A stretch of 64,000 nucleotides of DNA from Zychaea mexicana. Taxonomy: Eukaryota; Mucoromycota; Mucoromycetes; Mucorales; Lichtheimiaceae. The stretch covers positions 248,001 through 312,000 of the forward strand of contig NW_026516673.1 of assembly GCF_025766255.1 (NCBI RefSeq), in the 5' to 3' direction. Positions 47,078-58,600 of this stretch are shown here, piece by piece. Position 1 is the stretch's first letter, and each line of letters opens with the position of its first letter. Both the position numbers and the translations under genes were made by a program. The notes under the pieces were generated by a model that saw only the letters and a program-made list of their open reading frames with translations, ran no database searches and was not told the origin of the DNA.

Positions 47078-49087
47078 ATGGTACGCACAAAGAAACCAGC
47101 GGTAGCCACAGTTAGCAGTTCGCAGGCCATTCACTCTTCCTCGGAACACGGTAACTATTCCTCTTACTTTATCAGCATAATCCTTCCGCGCACTCCGATA
47201 AAAAAAAAATAACGGAGATACCTCTTTTAAGCGTAATCAATTCTAAAGCACCATTCATGACATTCCTATAGGTAATGACTTTTTGTCACACAATCATTCA
47301 TCACCATGTGGAGCAGATCAAGACCACGTAAAGTTTTTTATTTTTAATCGAGAGCTTAAGAAATCAAAGTGAGAAAGGTTTTTTTAATACGCGTTAACAG
47401 CAGAACCGTCAACAAGGATTTGACACGACGCAAGGAGGAAGTGGAAGGTATAATGTGCTGCTTCAGCTAATATATGCAAAATCAAAACGAAGATTCATTT
47501 GTTGTTATCCGCAAAAAAAAGAGTATCTGATCCATGCCAACAGCAACAAGTACTCGAATATCTGCACCGAGAAAGAGAGCGAAAGACGTCAAAGATCAAA
47601 GAACTTTTTAACGACTTGACACAGGAGGAAGTAGATGTAATGCTGATGGATTGTGCGTGTAGCGAGGTATTTAACCAAACTATTATTTTGAAGGGGGGCG
47701 AGTATTACATTTGGGTGATTGTAATCTTTAACAAAAAAATGTAATAGGACGAAGTGATTAAGCGACTGCAGAATCGACCTGATTATCTTGAAGGGATCCG
47801 TCGCATTGTATCAGCAGTTTTGCGACCTTCAAACAGTGTAACACGTAAGTACATCCTTGCAGATACGTTTATTGTAGCTGGACTATTTTTTTCAGTAACT
47901 GCAAAAACAATAGCTTAATCGAACATACTTCTTGTGATGCTGTAGCAATGTTAGAAAGCAGGCATTCATCAATAATAGATAGCAGACGCTCATCTATGCC
48001 AGCAACACCATCTACTACGCAAGACCAACAGAAGGTGATTGGGAAGCAGCCTGCTGTACAGCAGCAACAGCAGGCAGCTATAGCGAAACAGAAGTTGAAA
48101 TCACCACAACAGCGCATCAAACCTTCCCCGGCACAGCAAAACCATCAGGAAGCTGCTACAAAGAGTGTATCTCTTATTGCTAGTAGCGGCCCTCATCTCA
48201 CTACACGTCCGCTCCCTTCTGAGAATACGACCGCGTTTTTCAAGCGTGACTCCAAAAAGTGAGAGGGGACAAAAGAAGTGTTGAAGTTCGTGGGAGAAAC
48301 CGGGGGACAATAGGTGAAGGATGAAACTAACGATGTTGCTACTTTTTATAATTTTTAGGCGTTCCCGCATGATTGGGAGGCTAGCGCTGGATGATGCATT
48401 GCGGCAAATCAAAGAGAGTCCAAATAAGGCCTTTGAAGGCTGGTCCCAAGCGAGAATCAGAGCATTTCGAATGATCGAACAAAATCCCAACAGCTACTAC
48501 TATCGATTCAATGCGCCAGGCGAAGAGCAAAGGAAAGGTCCTTGGACAGAGGAAGAAAAGCAGCTGTTCTTTAAGAGGTTAGAAGAAGTAGGTCCCAATG
48601 GTCAATGGGGGATCTTCTCAACAGCTATTCCTGGTCGTGTAGGTTATCAGGTACGCTTTTACGTGGTGCTTATAACGATTTGATGCCGCACAAAACCATA
48701 ATATACAAAAAAAATTGGGGAACTCAGTAGTGGTACGAGCTCCTCCTTGTTTTTTCTTCTTTTTTGAGTTAGTGCTCCAATTACTATCGACTACTGATTG
48801 AGTCTGGCCAACTGCAAGATCCAAATTATATTGTTGATGATAAGGGAAAGGCCCACTATCTTTTTGATAAGCGTGGATCAGATGGTCGCGTGGAGAAAGC
48901 ATTTCGGACACATAGCCCGCATGTATTCGACAGCTGCAAGAAAGCCGGCTCTCGTGAGTCGGCAAACAAGAAGAAAAAGGCAAACGACGAAGATGATGGC
49001 GACAAGTCTGGCACGTTCAGGATGAATCTACGGTCTTCAGCAAGGCTTGCTGCAAAAGTACACACTCGTAGCAAAACTGTTCCGTAG
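47078..49087 (+). CDS. Myb/SANT-domain protein, second member of the NPN-YYYR / RVGYQCSNYYR type
   Basis: Probable nuclear factor. Exons (approximate limits): 47078-47150, 47272-47327, about 47400-47450, about 47520-47670, about 47752-47844, about 47945-48259, about 48359-48651 and 48773-49087. A charged helical block, IKELFNDLTQEEVDVML then CSEDEVIKRL (about 47600-47790), looks like a small CUE/UBA-like bundle, by inference only. A Q-rich linker follows (48040-48130). The core is NPNSYYYRFNAPGEEQ, GPWTEEEKQLFFKRLEEVG, WGIFSTAIPGRVGYQ, CSNYYR, then NYIVDDKGKAHYLF. The C-terminus is basic with SSARLAAK. The core matches the gene at 8811-10593 block for block, including an intron near VGYQ/CSN, so the two are ancient relatives, not recent copies. 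Confidence 0.8.
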
Positions 49088-49544
49088 TGTTTTTTTTTTA
49101 ATCTCGCAGGTCCCTGCATACTTTTGTAATATGTCTGGCAATAGTCAATATACTGCCTCTTTATGTTTGTTGCTTTTTGTACATTTTGTGTTCGCTATCC
49201 TCTGACTAAAGTATATACGCAGGGTATGATAGATGCTACTGGTGTTATTTGGAAGAGGAGCTGACATTGCGTCAATAGGCTTGCCGTGGATCTACGAGCC
49301 AATTTCCGGGATGAAGTCATATCAATACAGCTTGAAGCAACAGCCACAGGCCATCTATAATGGTCCTTCAATAAGCATAATGAATGGTTGACAACAGTCG
49401 TCTTAAATTATTGCTACGCTGTCTGAATCAATTACAAAACGAGACATGCATTATTCTTGTACTTTCATCGCTGTTGGCTATTTTAATCACAGACAACAAT
49501 CAGGCAAAAAAAAAGCCCTTTTTTTTTATCGTTTGCAATCGCAC
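49088..49544. other. Intergenic between Myb-type gene and TFIIS
   Basis: About 460 bases containing the 3' flank of the Myb-type gene and the TFIIS promoter. No clear motif. Confidence 0.4.
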
Positions 49545-51343
49545 ATGGCAACCAGCACAGAGGACATTATCAAAACCAAACGCGCTTTGCAAAAGGCTAT
49601 TGATAATGGAAGTCCACAGGTAAGACTTTTTGTTTCGATTCAACATTTTCTTTTTGTCTTTTATTCTTTTCCATGACACGGTGTTGTTGTTGTTGTTGCA
49701 AACATTTAGGGCTCTCCTTCACTCTCTCTCTCTTTCCCCTCTTTGTATGTGTGTGTGGTTGGCTCCTAGCACGCATTGACAGTGGCACGCATGCTTAATG
49801 AAAAGGATCCCACCGTGATTCGCGAGAGAGAGTGAGGAATTGAGTTGCTTTGACACCGTGTCAAGGAAACAAACTACTACTGAGGGATCTTTGAATTTTC
49901 CGACCGAGTGTCATCGATTTGGCTTTGTTGAGATCCTTTATGTTGGTAGTCCCTCGTAATTTTTTGTTCGCTCAGTTGCTATACCTTTTGTGGAAAATGT
50001 CTCATCACTTATCCCGTATCTAAACTTTCTCTTAGGACATTCTCGATATTCTAAACCAATTGGGCAAAGTTACGGCTACCCAGGATATGCTTCGGGTATG
50101 ATCAAGAAAATAGGTTTTCCGTTGATATATCTTGGGGTTTTGAAAGGGACAGGACATGCTTTCAAATGGAACAGTTAAAAACACGTAAATGTTTCGATTG
50201 TAATAATAGAAAACGGACGTTGGCAAAATCTTGGGCAAGTTGAGAACCAATGCCGATGTTGCTATCTCGCAAAAGGCAAAAGATATCGTCAAAAAATGGA
50301 AGGATGATGTTGTCTTGGCGACCAAGGCGAAATCAGCCGCCACGAAGCGTAAGTTTTTTGGGTCTTTGGGTTTCTTTCCCCTTTTGTGTTCATAGTTAGA
50401 TAAGCTTCAAATCAAAGGAGAGAGAGAGAGGCTAATTTGCATTTTGAACTTAGCAGCAGCACCAGCAACTTCTAACAGCACAACCACCTCAACAACGTCG
50501 CCATCATCCAACGCTAACTCGCAACGCACGTCCGCAGCGTCATCACCGAAAACACCCACGACGGAATCCGGACCTCCTCGAACAATTAAATCCGACGAGA
50601 TCAAATTCGAATCCACCGGCAGCGGTCCCAGAGATAAGACCGTTGAGCTAATGTATGGTGCAGTTGCTTTAGGCAGTTATGCAGGTACGTACCTTTTCTA
50701 ATATACGTGGGTACACGTGTGCGTGCGTGCGTGCGTGCGTGCGTGTGCGTGTCTAAAACCATACTATGTGTCGTTGCACAAAAAAATTAAACAATGGCGG
50801 GGTGTGGGGAAACAATCTTTGCAGATTCAGAACTGTTGCTCAAGAGAGCAATGGCAATCGAAAAGGCGGTATTCCATGAATTCCAAGGTGTCAATGACGG
50901 TTACAAGAACAAGGTACGATCACTAGCACTCAATCTAAAGAGCAAAAGCAACCCTGGATTGCGGGAAAGCGTCGTCAGTGGCGAATTGCCTGTACACAAG
51001 CTGTGCACCATGAGCAAAGAGGACATGGCCTCTGAAGAGTCCAAGGCACGGGACAGAAAGCTGGCGGAAGAGGCACTGTTCAACGCGAGAGGCGCTGGCT
51101 CGGCTCAAGCTGAAACGGACATGTTCATGTGTGGCAAGTGCAAAGGTCGGAGGTGCACTTACTTCCAGATGCAGACTCGCAGTGCTGATGAGCCGATGAC
51201 CACATTTGTCACCTGTGTTTCATGTGGTAACCACTGGAAGGTAAGAAGCCGGGGGTGTCTGTTTGTATGGGTATGCGCGTATATATGCTAGTGTGTGGTT
51301 ATACTGACTCCAAAACTGTAAATCCTCCACGTAGTTTTGTTGA
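49545..51343 (+). CDS. DST1: Transcription elongation factor S-II (TFIIS)
   Basis: Helps stalled RNA polymerase II by stimulating transcript cleavage. Six exons close in frame to 309 aa: 49545-49619, 50036-50095, 50210-50348, 50454-50684, 50825-51240 and 51335-51343. Domain I (about 1-90) contains DILDILNQLGKVTATQDMLR and TDVGKILGKLR. An S/T/A/P linker follows. The central domain reads KFESTGSGPRDKTVELMYGA, AVFHEFQGVNDGYKNKVRSL, NLKSKSNPGLRESV. The zinc ribbon has MCGKCKGRRCTYFQMQTRSA with the catalytic acidic pair in RSADEPMTTFVTCVSCGNHW. The final coding exon is nine bases and gives only F-C-stop, completing the usual WKFC end. The 416-base first intron holds a short stretch at 49771-49835 that could be an alternative exon; leaving it out preserves the family alignment. 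Confidence 0.95.
50725..50748 (+). repeat. GTGC/GTGT microsatellite in a TFIIS intron
   Basis: Runs of GTGC and GTGT within the intron between exons 4 and 5 of the TFIIS gene. Confidence 0.7.
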
Positions 51344-52870
51344 TCCAAGCTTCCAAATTAGTATCGGTTACCCCACGCTTTTTATGTTCTTATTTTTTCA
51401 TCTTCTTCTTTAAGCATGATGCGCAAACGCTAATAAAAATCACCTCACACATAACAAGTATCACTGATCTGACGGCATGTTTGCTATTGTGCTGCACCTT
51501 TCAAATCCTACATCGAACTACAATGTAGGCTCCTTGACGAAGATGGTGGGATCCAGTTTCGTCTTGGACACTGAAGACATTATGATTACCGGTACCTTAA
51601 CTTAACGGCCATGTTTCACAGTCAATGTCAAGCAAGTACGTGGGTGTGCCATTTTCCATTAAGAGCGGTCACTGTGCCACTACTTTGCCACAAAGACCCA
51701 CACATACGCTTACACGCGCATAAAGTAGCGCAGATTGTACAATCAATTGTGTGGTTTTGAGGCTCCAAATATGGGTGATGATGGGTAACTTTTATAATCT
51801 CAATAGCAATAATAGGCCTATAGTTCAATCAGAAACGCCTTAAAACAAATGTTTGCTAGAAATGACCAAGTTAAACGATCTGTATTGTTGAAACAGAGCA
51901 CAATACCTCGCACCAATTACTGGCCGTGTTCCTGTATCCTCACCAACAAGAGTTCTGTGGATAGACTTGAGAAGCAGCAAAGAGATACCCTCAAATTCAA
52001 CAGTTCTTGCGAGAAATTGCGACGATAAATACAGTAGAAGAATAGCACGATGCAGATAAGATTTGGTTCATAGGGTCAAAGCTAAATTACTTCTTCGGCA
52101 TACATAACAATATAGTGCTTAATAAGAAAAAGGTATTTTATCTATTTTGTCACAGAGTGTATTCAAAGCTCTTTCCGAGTTCGGTATTGTATGATTGAGA
52201 TGGCGTACTGAAATCAGTCAACAACAGCGACAGCACTTACGATTGCCCCTTTGTGATGTCGCTTATCTGTTTTCAAGATAGTTTATATACAGTATGATCT
52301 TACGCAAGCCAGGACAAGTTAGAGAAACATAGAGCGTGTCCGGGACAACCATCGGCGTGCGAAATATATGCTGTTTAGCACTTAATCAAAAGTTGTTTGA
52401 TGTGTATTTTGTTTAATATGAGACGATGTAGGATATGTGCGGTGGCCGTTAGAAGGGAGGCACATGTAGAGTAAAGGGAACATTATGTTGTAGACACACA
52501 TAGCTGATTAATTCTTACACCATTGAAAAATTCTCACATGGTACGCTGGTGTCACGGCGCTTTTGCCGACGCTCCATTTTTCAAAAAATTAAATTTGGCA
52601 AACGTGCGTAGAATTAGCTTTTTAAAGAATTTATTCGTATGCAAGGGACTTCACTCTTTCCTATCAAACACCTATGTTTAGGATAATAAATCTTCTTTTG
52701 CTGTCACGAATAATCGTCAAGTGCTACCGGCTAGATATGGAAAGAATTTGTCATCGTCTCGTATAAAAGAATGGCTGCCAGAATGCGGCAAAGTATATTA
52801 TAATCATCCATCTCTACTCCAATTTCACTCGAATTCTTTAAAGTCTTTTACTGCTACTTTATCAGCCGCA
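51344..52870. other. Intergenic, no gene recognised
   Basis: About 1.5 kb of AT-rich sequence. It should contain the TFIIS terminator and the glutathione transferase promoter. No motif or repeat could be assigned. Confidence 0.45.
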
Positions 52871-53958
52871 ATGTCTTCCTGTAAGCATATACAAGAGCAT
52901 CAACCAACGGGTCAAAAGCTTGTAAAGAGTTCATCTGGCTAATCTTTTTTTGTTCATTTTACCCTTCATATTTCATACAACAATATAGCTGAAAGCAACA
53001 AGATCATTTTCTACGCTGCTGCCGGTTGCCCCTTTGTTCAACGCGCTGAGATTGCTTTCAAAGAAATCGATCTTGAGCACGAACGTGTAGAGATTGACTT
53101 GGCTAACAAGCCATCTTGGTACTAATTTTTGAAGTGCTTTAACTAGATCATTCTGTAACATTCAACTTTGGGCTAATCGTTTATAAATCGTTTTTCTCTT
53201 ATTATTGTTAAAACAAACCACTATCTATAGGTACAAGAACATCAATCCAGAAACTAAGGTTCCTGCTGTTACAGTTGCTGGCAAGAACATTGCCGAGTCG
53301 CTTATCATTATCGAGCTCGCAAACGATTTGAAGTCTGAGAAAGGGTGAAGTTATTTTTTGCCATTTTGTATATGATACAGTGCACATATTATGTAATTGG
53401 AATTAATCATTTTATTCCTTATATATATAACAGATTGATGCCCGATGATCCAACGAAGCGGGCTCAAATTCGCTTTGCTATTGAGCATTATTCATCCAAG
53501 ATCATTTCGACTTGGGCGAATTATATGCGAAATTTCAAAGATGGTGACCGTCAATCATATATTGATACACTCGAAGCTGCATACAGTCGTGTAAGTAAAT
53601 ATATAAAAGATCCTGCAAGTAAAATATAATCATGTCAATTGTATATAATACTGTCTTCAACGATAACTGATACTTACCTACAAAGCTCAACGAGTTGCTA
53701 CTGGAACAAGCACCTTCTGGTCCTTACTTTCTCGGAACTGAATACTCTCTTGCAGATATTGCCATCGCGCCGTTTGTAGCTCGCATTGCCGCTATCAACT
53801 ACGCATTCATGGACGGACTTGAGCTTGAGGCTGTGAAGACGCATTCTCGCTTGCAAGAATTCATCAAAGGATGCACAAGCCGTCCTTCATTCCAGGAAAC
53901 GTACACTGGTGACAATGCTTTTGTTGAAGGAGTCAAGGCTAAATTGGGACTTCAATGA
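52871..53958 (+). CDS. Glutathione S-transferase, omega-like (cysteine type)
   Basis: Conjugates or reduces substrates with glutathione in the cytosol. Five exons close in frame to 227 aa: 52871-52880, 52989-53118, 53231-53344, 53434-53590 and 53686-53958. The first exon has only ten coding bases (ATG TCT TCC T). The thioredoxin-like domain shows FYAAAGCPFVQRAEIAFKEI, where the cysteine of CPF takes the catalytic place seen in omega and dehydroascorbate-reductase classes. NPETKVPAVTVAGKNIAES is the glutathione-binding cis-proline and Glu-Ser region. The helical domain includes YFLGTEYSLADIAIAPFVAR (N-capping box). An in-frame ATG further upstream (52721) exists, but the inner start matches both the family and the dead copy. 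A decayed copy lies at 55391-56484. Confidence 0.92.
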
Positions 53959-55390
53959 AATCGGTAAATATCAAATAAATGATTGTTCTCTTTTTGCATG
54001 GCACCCTATGCATTGGTAGAGTACGTAAAAAAAGTCACTTATCTCCTTCAATATTAGAAACACTAACACACTTTCATTGTGACATCCTACATTATATGTT
54101 AGTTGCAGCAGTAAATTGAAATACCTATCACGCAGTCGGTAGTCGGTATACCTTCACAATGATTATCTCAATAAAATGAACGTTACCATATGTTTACGGT
54201 TATATATACTGTATAGTAAATAAAGTGATTGAAAACTAGGTAGAAATTAAAAGTACAATTTACCAGTATTGATTATGTAGGTATTGAACTCTGTAAGCTA
54301 TATGATTATTATAAGCTAGGTGCATCGACCATTGAAAACATATAGCTCTTATCGTTCTTTCCATACCATTAATACCAGTGGATGGGAATAAATTATGGTG
54401 ACGAGCACGTAGCTGTACGCAGCCCCTACGTTTTGGACGTATACAACAGAGCCGTACCTGCTCAGCGGCACTTAGAGAAACCACATGGTGATGATTCATT
54501 ATTGCGGTAATTGAGGCAGACAAAGATGCGAAATAAAGGGTGGTCGTAAATACCAAATAAGTTTTGAGGAAAAGTACTCGCTTACAACACTGCCGGCAGT
54601 CTAAACACATAATTTGGCAGTGAAGATTAGTAGCTGCTTTATATATACTACGAATTTTCACTGCGGGTTCATAAAACTAAAGAGAAGGTGTATGTAAGTA
54701 AAAAAGCTAAATTACGTGTAGAGGAAAAAGAAAGTATGTAAAAAGGAAAACGAAAAACGGATAGCACCCAAACAGGATGTCCGTGAGATTCTTTAAACCG
54801 TATTATGATATAGAGAGCAAAACATTGTGGAACCTAACTGATGACCCGATCCTTTGTGTGCAATAATGCATCGCCTAAATTGTAAAGTAAGCTCGAGACG
54901 TCACATTGTTTCTTTATTTCCTGGCTACTTTTCTCTATATCGTTGATCCGGTTGAGTCATATTAAGAAGTATTCTTTCTAGAAACTTGAAAACAGAGTCA
55001 ACGTCAACAGTGTCTGTCAGACACAAACCTTCGGCCCGATGAATTGACCCTGATTCGGTTCTAACAGTGCCGCTCCCTTTTATGAGTATGACTCTTCAGA
55101 CAACTCAGTTGCTGAAACTCCAGTAACAGGCTTACATTCCACCATGTGCGCTAATTCATGTTTACTGGTGGTCTACTGTTACGATCGAAGGGAAATTAGG
55201 AGAGCAGATTAGATAGTAGTAGTTGTTGAATCATGCGCCCATCTTTTGCAAACAATAGTCAAAAAATTAATATATCATATCTGGAAATGTATAAATGAAA
55301 CTGTTCTTGAGACACATACAACAACCACACTACTACTACTACTGCTACTCTTTGTTACTCTTATTACAATCCTACAGTACCGTTAATATT
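53959..55390. other. Intergenic between the GST gene and its dead copy
   Basis: No coding feature supported. One minus-strand open frame (54260-54661) has many cysteines at its start but no recognisable motif and is probably chance. Confidence 0.45.
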
Positions 55391-56484
55391 ATGTCTTCAT
55401 GTCAGTACTACATATCAGATTGCTCAATCCAAGTGGTATCACTCACCATTCTTTGCAGTATATAACTAACTTAACTGTAGCTGAATACAAGATGACTTTT
55501 TATACCTCTACCGGCTCCCTTTATGCCCAGCGTCTGTAAATCGCATTTAAAGAAGTTGGTCTCGACGCTGAACGAATCGTAATTGATCTATAAAATAAAC
55601 CTTCATGTAGGCTTACATACTCTTATAAATTCCGCGCCAATAATAGTCAAATAGTGATCACATTATCTTCTAATTTAACACGAACGGATGATGGCATTGC
55701 ATATATAGGTACGGAGAAATCGATCCTGATTTGAAGGTTCCTGCTCTAATCATTCAAGAAAAGAAGCTGACAGAATCGTTGGTTCTTGCTGAGCTTTTAA
55801 GCGATTAAAAACCAGAAAAAGGATTAGTGGTATTCGAGACCTTACAATGAAAAAAAGAGTTATCAGATGTCGTAAAGAGCGTGGTGTAAATGGAAGTGTG
55901 ATAGGAGATCGATATTACCAGCTTTGTAACTCCTTGTCTTCTTTCCTTTCAGTTTATTACCTAGCGATCCAGTGAAGCGCGCCCAAATCCGGTTCGTGAT
56001 AGAGTTTGTCACATCCAAAATTATTGGTCCGTTCAAAGTCCTCATTCAAAGTTTTAAGGAAGAAGTAGGACGCCAAAAGTATATTGAGTCTGCTGGAGCT
56101 GCATATAGCCGTGTAAGTTGTTCAGATTACTGCCAATGCTAAATATAATGGGGCCTTATGTGATTAATATGACTTTCTAATATACTTGTGTAATAAATAA
56201 TAGCTTAACGAGCTGCTACTAGAACAAGCACACTCTGGTCATTATTTCCTTGGATCACAGTACTCACTTGTTGATATCGCAATCGCACCAATCTTGGCTG
56301 GCCATATGTCTATTACAGAGGCTTTTATGAATGGGATCGCACTCGAAGCTATGAAAACCGTCCACGTCTTCAAGAATTTTAAAAAGGAATAACCAATAGT
56401 CCTACATTCAAAGAGACGTATATTGGCAACGATTATCTCGTGGAGCACTTCCACACAATACTAGGGCTCAAGCCACTCAATTAG
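55391..56484 (+). pseudogene. Decayed tandem duplicate of the omega-like GST gene
   Basis: The five-exon layout of the gene at 52871-53958 is kept: exon 1 ATGTCTTCAT at 55391-55400, exon 2 from 55481, exon 3 from 55712, exon 4 from about 55953, and exon 5 from about 56205. Protein fragments read NPDLKVPA-type text (IDPDLKVPALIIQEKKLTES), DPVKRAQIRFVIE, GAAYSR, LNELLLEQAHSG, YFLGSQYSLVDIAIAPILAG. In-frame stops interrupt it in exon 2 (twice, after AQRL and after IDL), in exon 3 (after LLSD) and in exon 5 (after FKKE), with a small deletion in exon 5. The catalytic CPF is replaced (SLY). Conserved introns mean the copy arose by DNA duplication. Confidence 0.93.
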
Positions 56485-58600
56485 TAGCAGCACTAGAAAT
56501 CCATTATTGAATGTAGTAATAGATTTGACTTTGGCAAAGGAGCACATTCATGTAATACCATCATTCATATACTGCTATATTTATCGAATTTCAGTGGAGT
56601 GAATAAAATAAATAGCCATGTTCTGAAGCTATGCATGAAGTATTTTGGTCTTTTATCAGAATGAAGTAATGAGCGGCTTAAAGGGCTCAAACACTCGCTT
56701 TGTTTGCTGTTTAAATAGACATGCGACACATGGGTAGCTATAGGAACTAAGCTCCAATAAAATAGTTGGAAGTAGGAAACCGGAAGCCGTCAAGTGCTGT
56801 CATAGATATGTAACGCTATATAGTGGGTACGAGTAGTGTAAACAAGCTTATATTATATACATGGTTTTGAAAGTTTTACTAATACACGAGAGGGAAAAGC
56901 CAACGGTTATAATGTGAATCAAAAGGTAGCGACTATAACTGCTTATAACTTATTATGATTCACGCGTTTATAACATATACAATTGGAAGGAGTTTACATA
57001 TGATAGTGACGACTTCCATGTTACGTTACACCAAGGCCGTTTAGGTCCAGCTGCATTAACAAGAAGATTGGATGGAAAGCTAAATCGCTTGCCATCGCTC
57101 GCATTATATCAGGGCATGCATCTTGCAGCGATATTCTAAGTACAACAGCTAATTAGTATCTTCTATCATTACTTTGATACATGACTGCAAACGTATTGCT
57201 TTTCATATAATGATACAACACTTTGCAAGTTACCCTCATTTCACGTCAGCTCTCTGTAGTCACCAGGTGAAACTTGGTCTAAAGTCAAGGTGCAAATTAT
57301 AAGACCTGATGTGTTTCTTTACATTTTCAGCAGAAAAGAACTGTCTTTAATACTTGTTACATTCAAATTAGGTTATTATCATGTGTGTAGAAGTGCTTTC
57401 TTGGGATTCTCCGAGTACTTCAGATCGCGGTCGGTACTTCTAATTATAATATTATTTGCATCAACAATGATGCGTTTAGATAAATAAAAATCAGCACATA
57501 ACGAATACATATATTCGACGTGACATTATAATGCTAGTTGTCAAAAACTACCAAATATTTTCGTGGTATTATGAAGAATCATTAGATACAAGACTCAACG
57601 ATCATGTAATATCGGAGACTCGAAAGAGCAAATATGTTTTTCGGGTGGTTAGCAAAGTGTGGGGCTTGTGCTCCCAAAGCATTATAATCAACATGGAATC
57701 CATGACAATGTTATGATGATGCGTAGTGGTGATTATCTTTCACTTGCAGCACATTTTGGGTGGCGCACCGCCCAGCCGTCAACATTAATCACTCGAAGCA
57801 TCTCACTAATCCGTAATAGAGCACTCTTTGCGTTTTTGTACTTGCTTCAATCGATTATATAATATTTTGGTCTCCAAACAATGGGTATAAGGCACAGAGT
57901 GCTTAGGCGCGTGGTCATCAGTGTGTAGAATTTTACATTAAGGTGCGCTCATCTGACGCAGCCTTTTTAGAGTCCCGTTCTCTATGCAAGTGTAGAGCAT
58001 TCATCAGCGTAGTAGTATGCACATACGTCACATGTAGTTACTCCAAGGTATATGCTTTTATCTCCTTGATTTTTCAACGGTAGAAAATATATCACTTGCA
58101 TCAGAAGGTGATGACTATGTCCATGGTGGCGAGATACCTCATCATGCACCGTGACTTCATGTCTCTGCCCACTAACAGCTATCCAGAATGGGCGCCATCT
58201 AGGGCAGGGCATAAATAACGCTTACATTTCACTTTTTCGCAGATACAGACAACACAGTCGTTCTTCTTTGTGATACTTGAAGCTACATAAACCAGTACCC
58301 CTGGGATCTTAGCAAAGATTTATTCGAGGATACATGCTACACCATACAGAGTATGCGCAGAAGAGTTAAAGCGATGTGTCATGGGTGGAAGAGGACCTTG
58401 CATCCTGCGTGTGACCCAGCAGTGCAGCGGATACTGAAAAGAAGTTCGGTATGATGCAACAAAGATCAATTATGGAAAAGTCTGCAATAAGGAGTGAGCG
58501 AGTACCGGCGAATGCATGATGGGTCCTTTTTGCTTCTTTTCTTCCGTTTCTGGATCTCAACTTTCTTGTACATACCCCATTCAAAGTTGGCTCTTCCTTA
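56485..58600. other. Intergenic, no gene recognised
   Basis: About 2.1 kb. Several plus-strand open frames of 60-70 codons occur but have no motif. The end of the interval should hold the promoter of the amino acid transporter. Confidence 0.45.

Noticed and set aside
49771..49835. Extra TFIIS exon (ALTVARMLNEKDPTVI text)
   Set aside because: Including it would insert residues into domain I and break the alignment with TFIIS; the direct junction 49619 to 50036 is in phase.
54260..54661. 133-codon minus frame between the GST copies
   Set aside because: No recognisable motif; composition is not codon-like.
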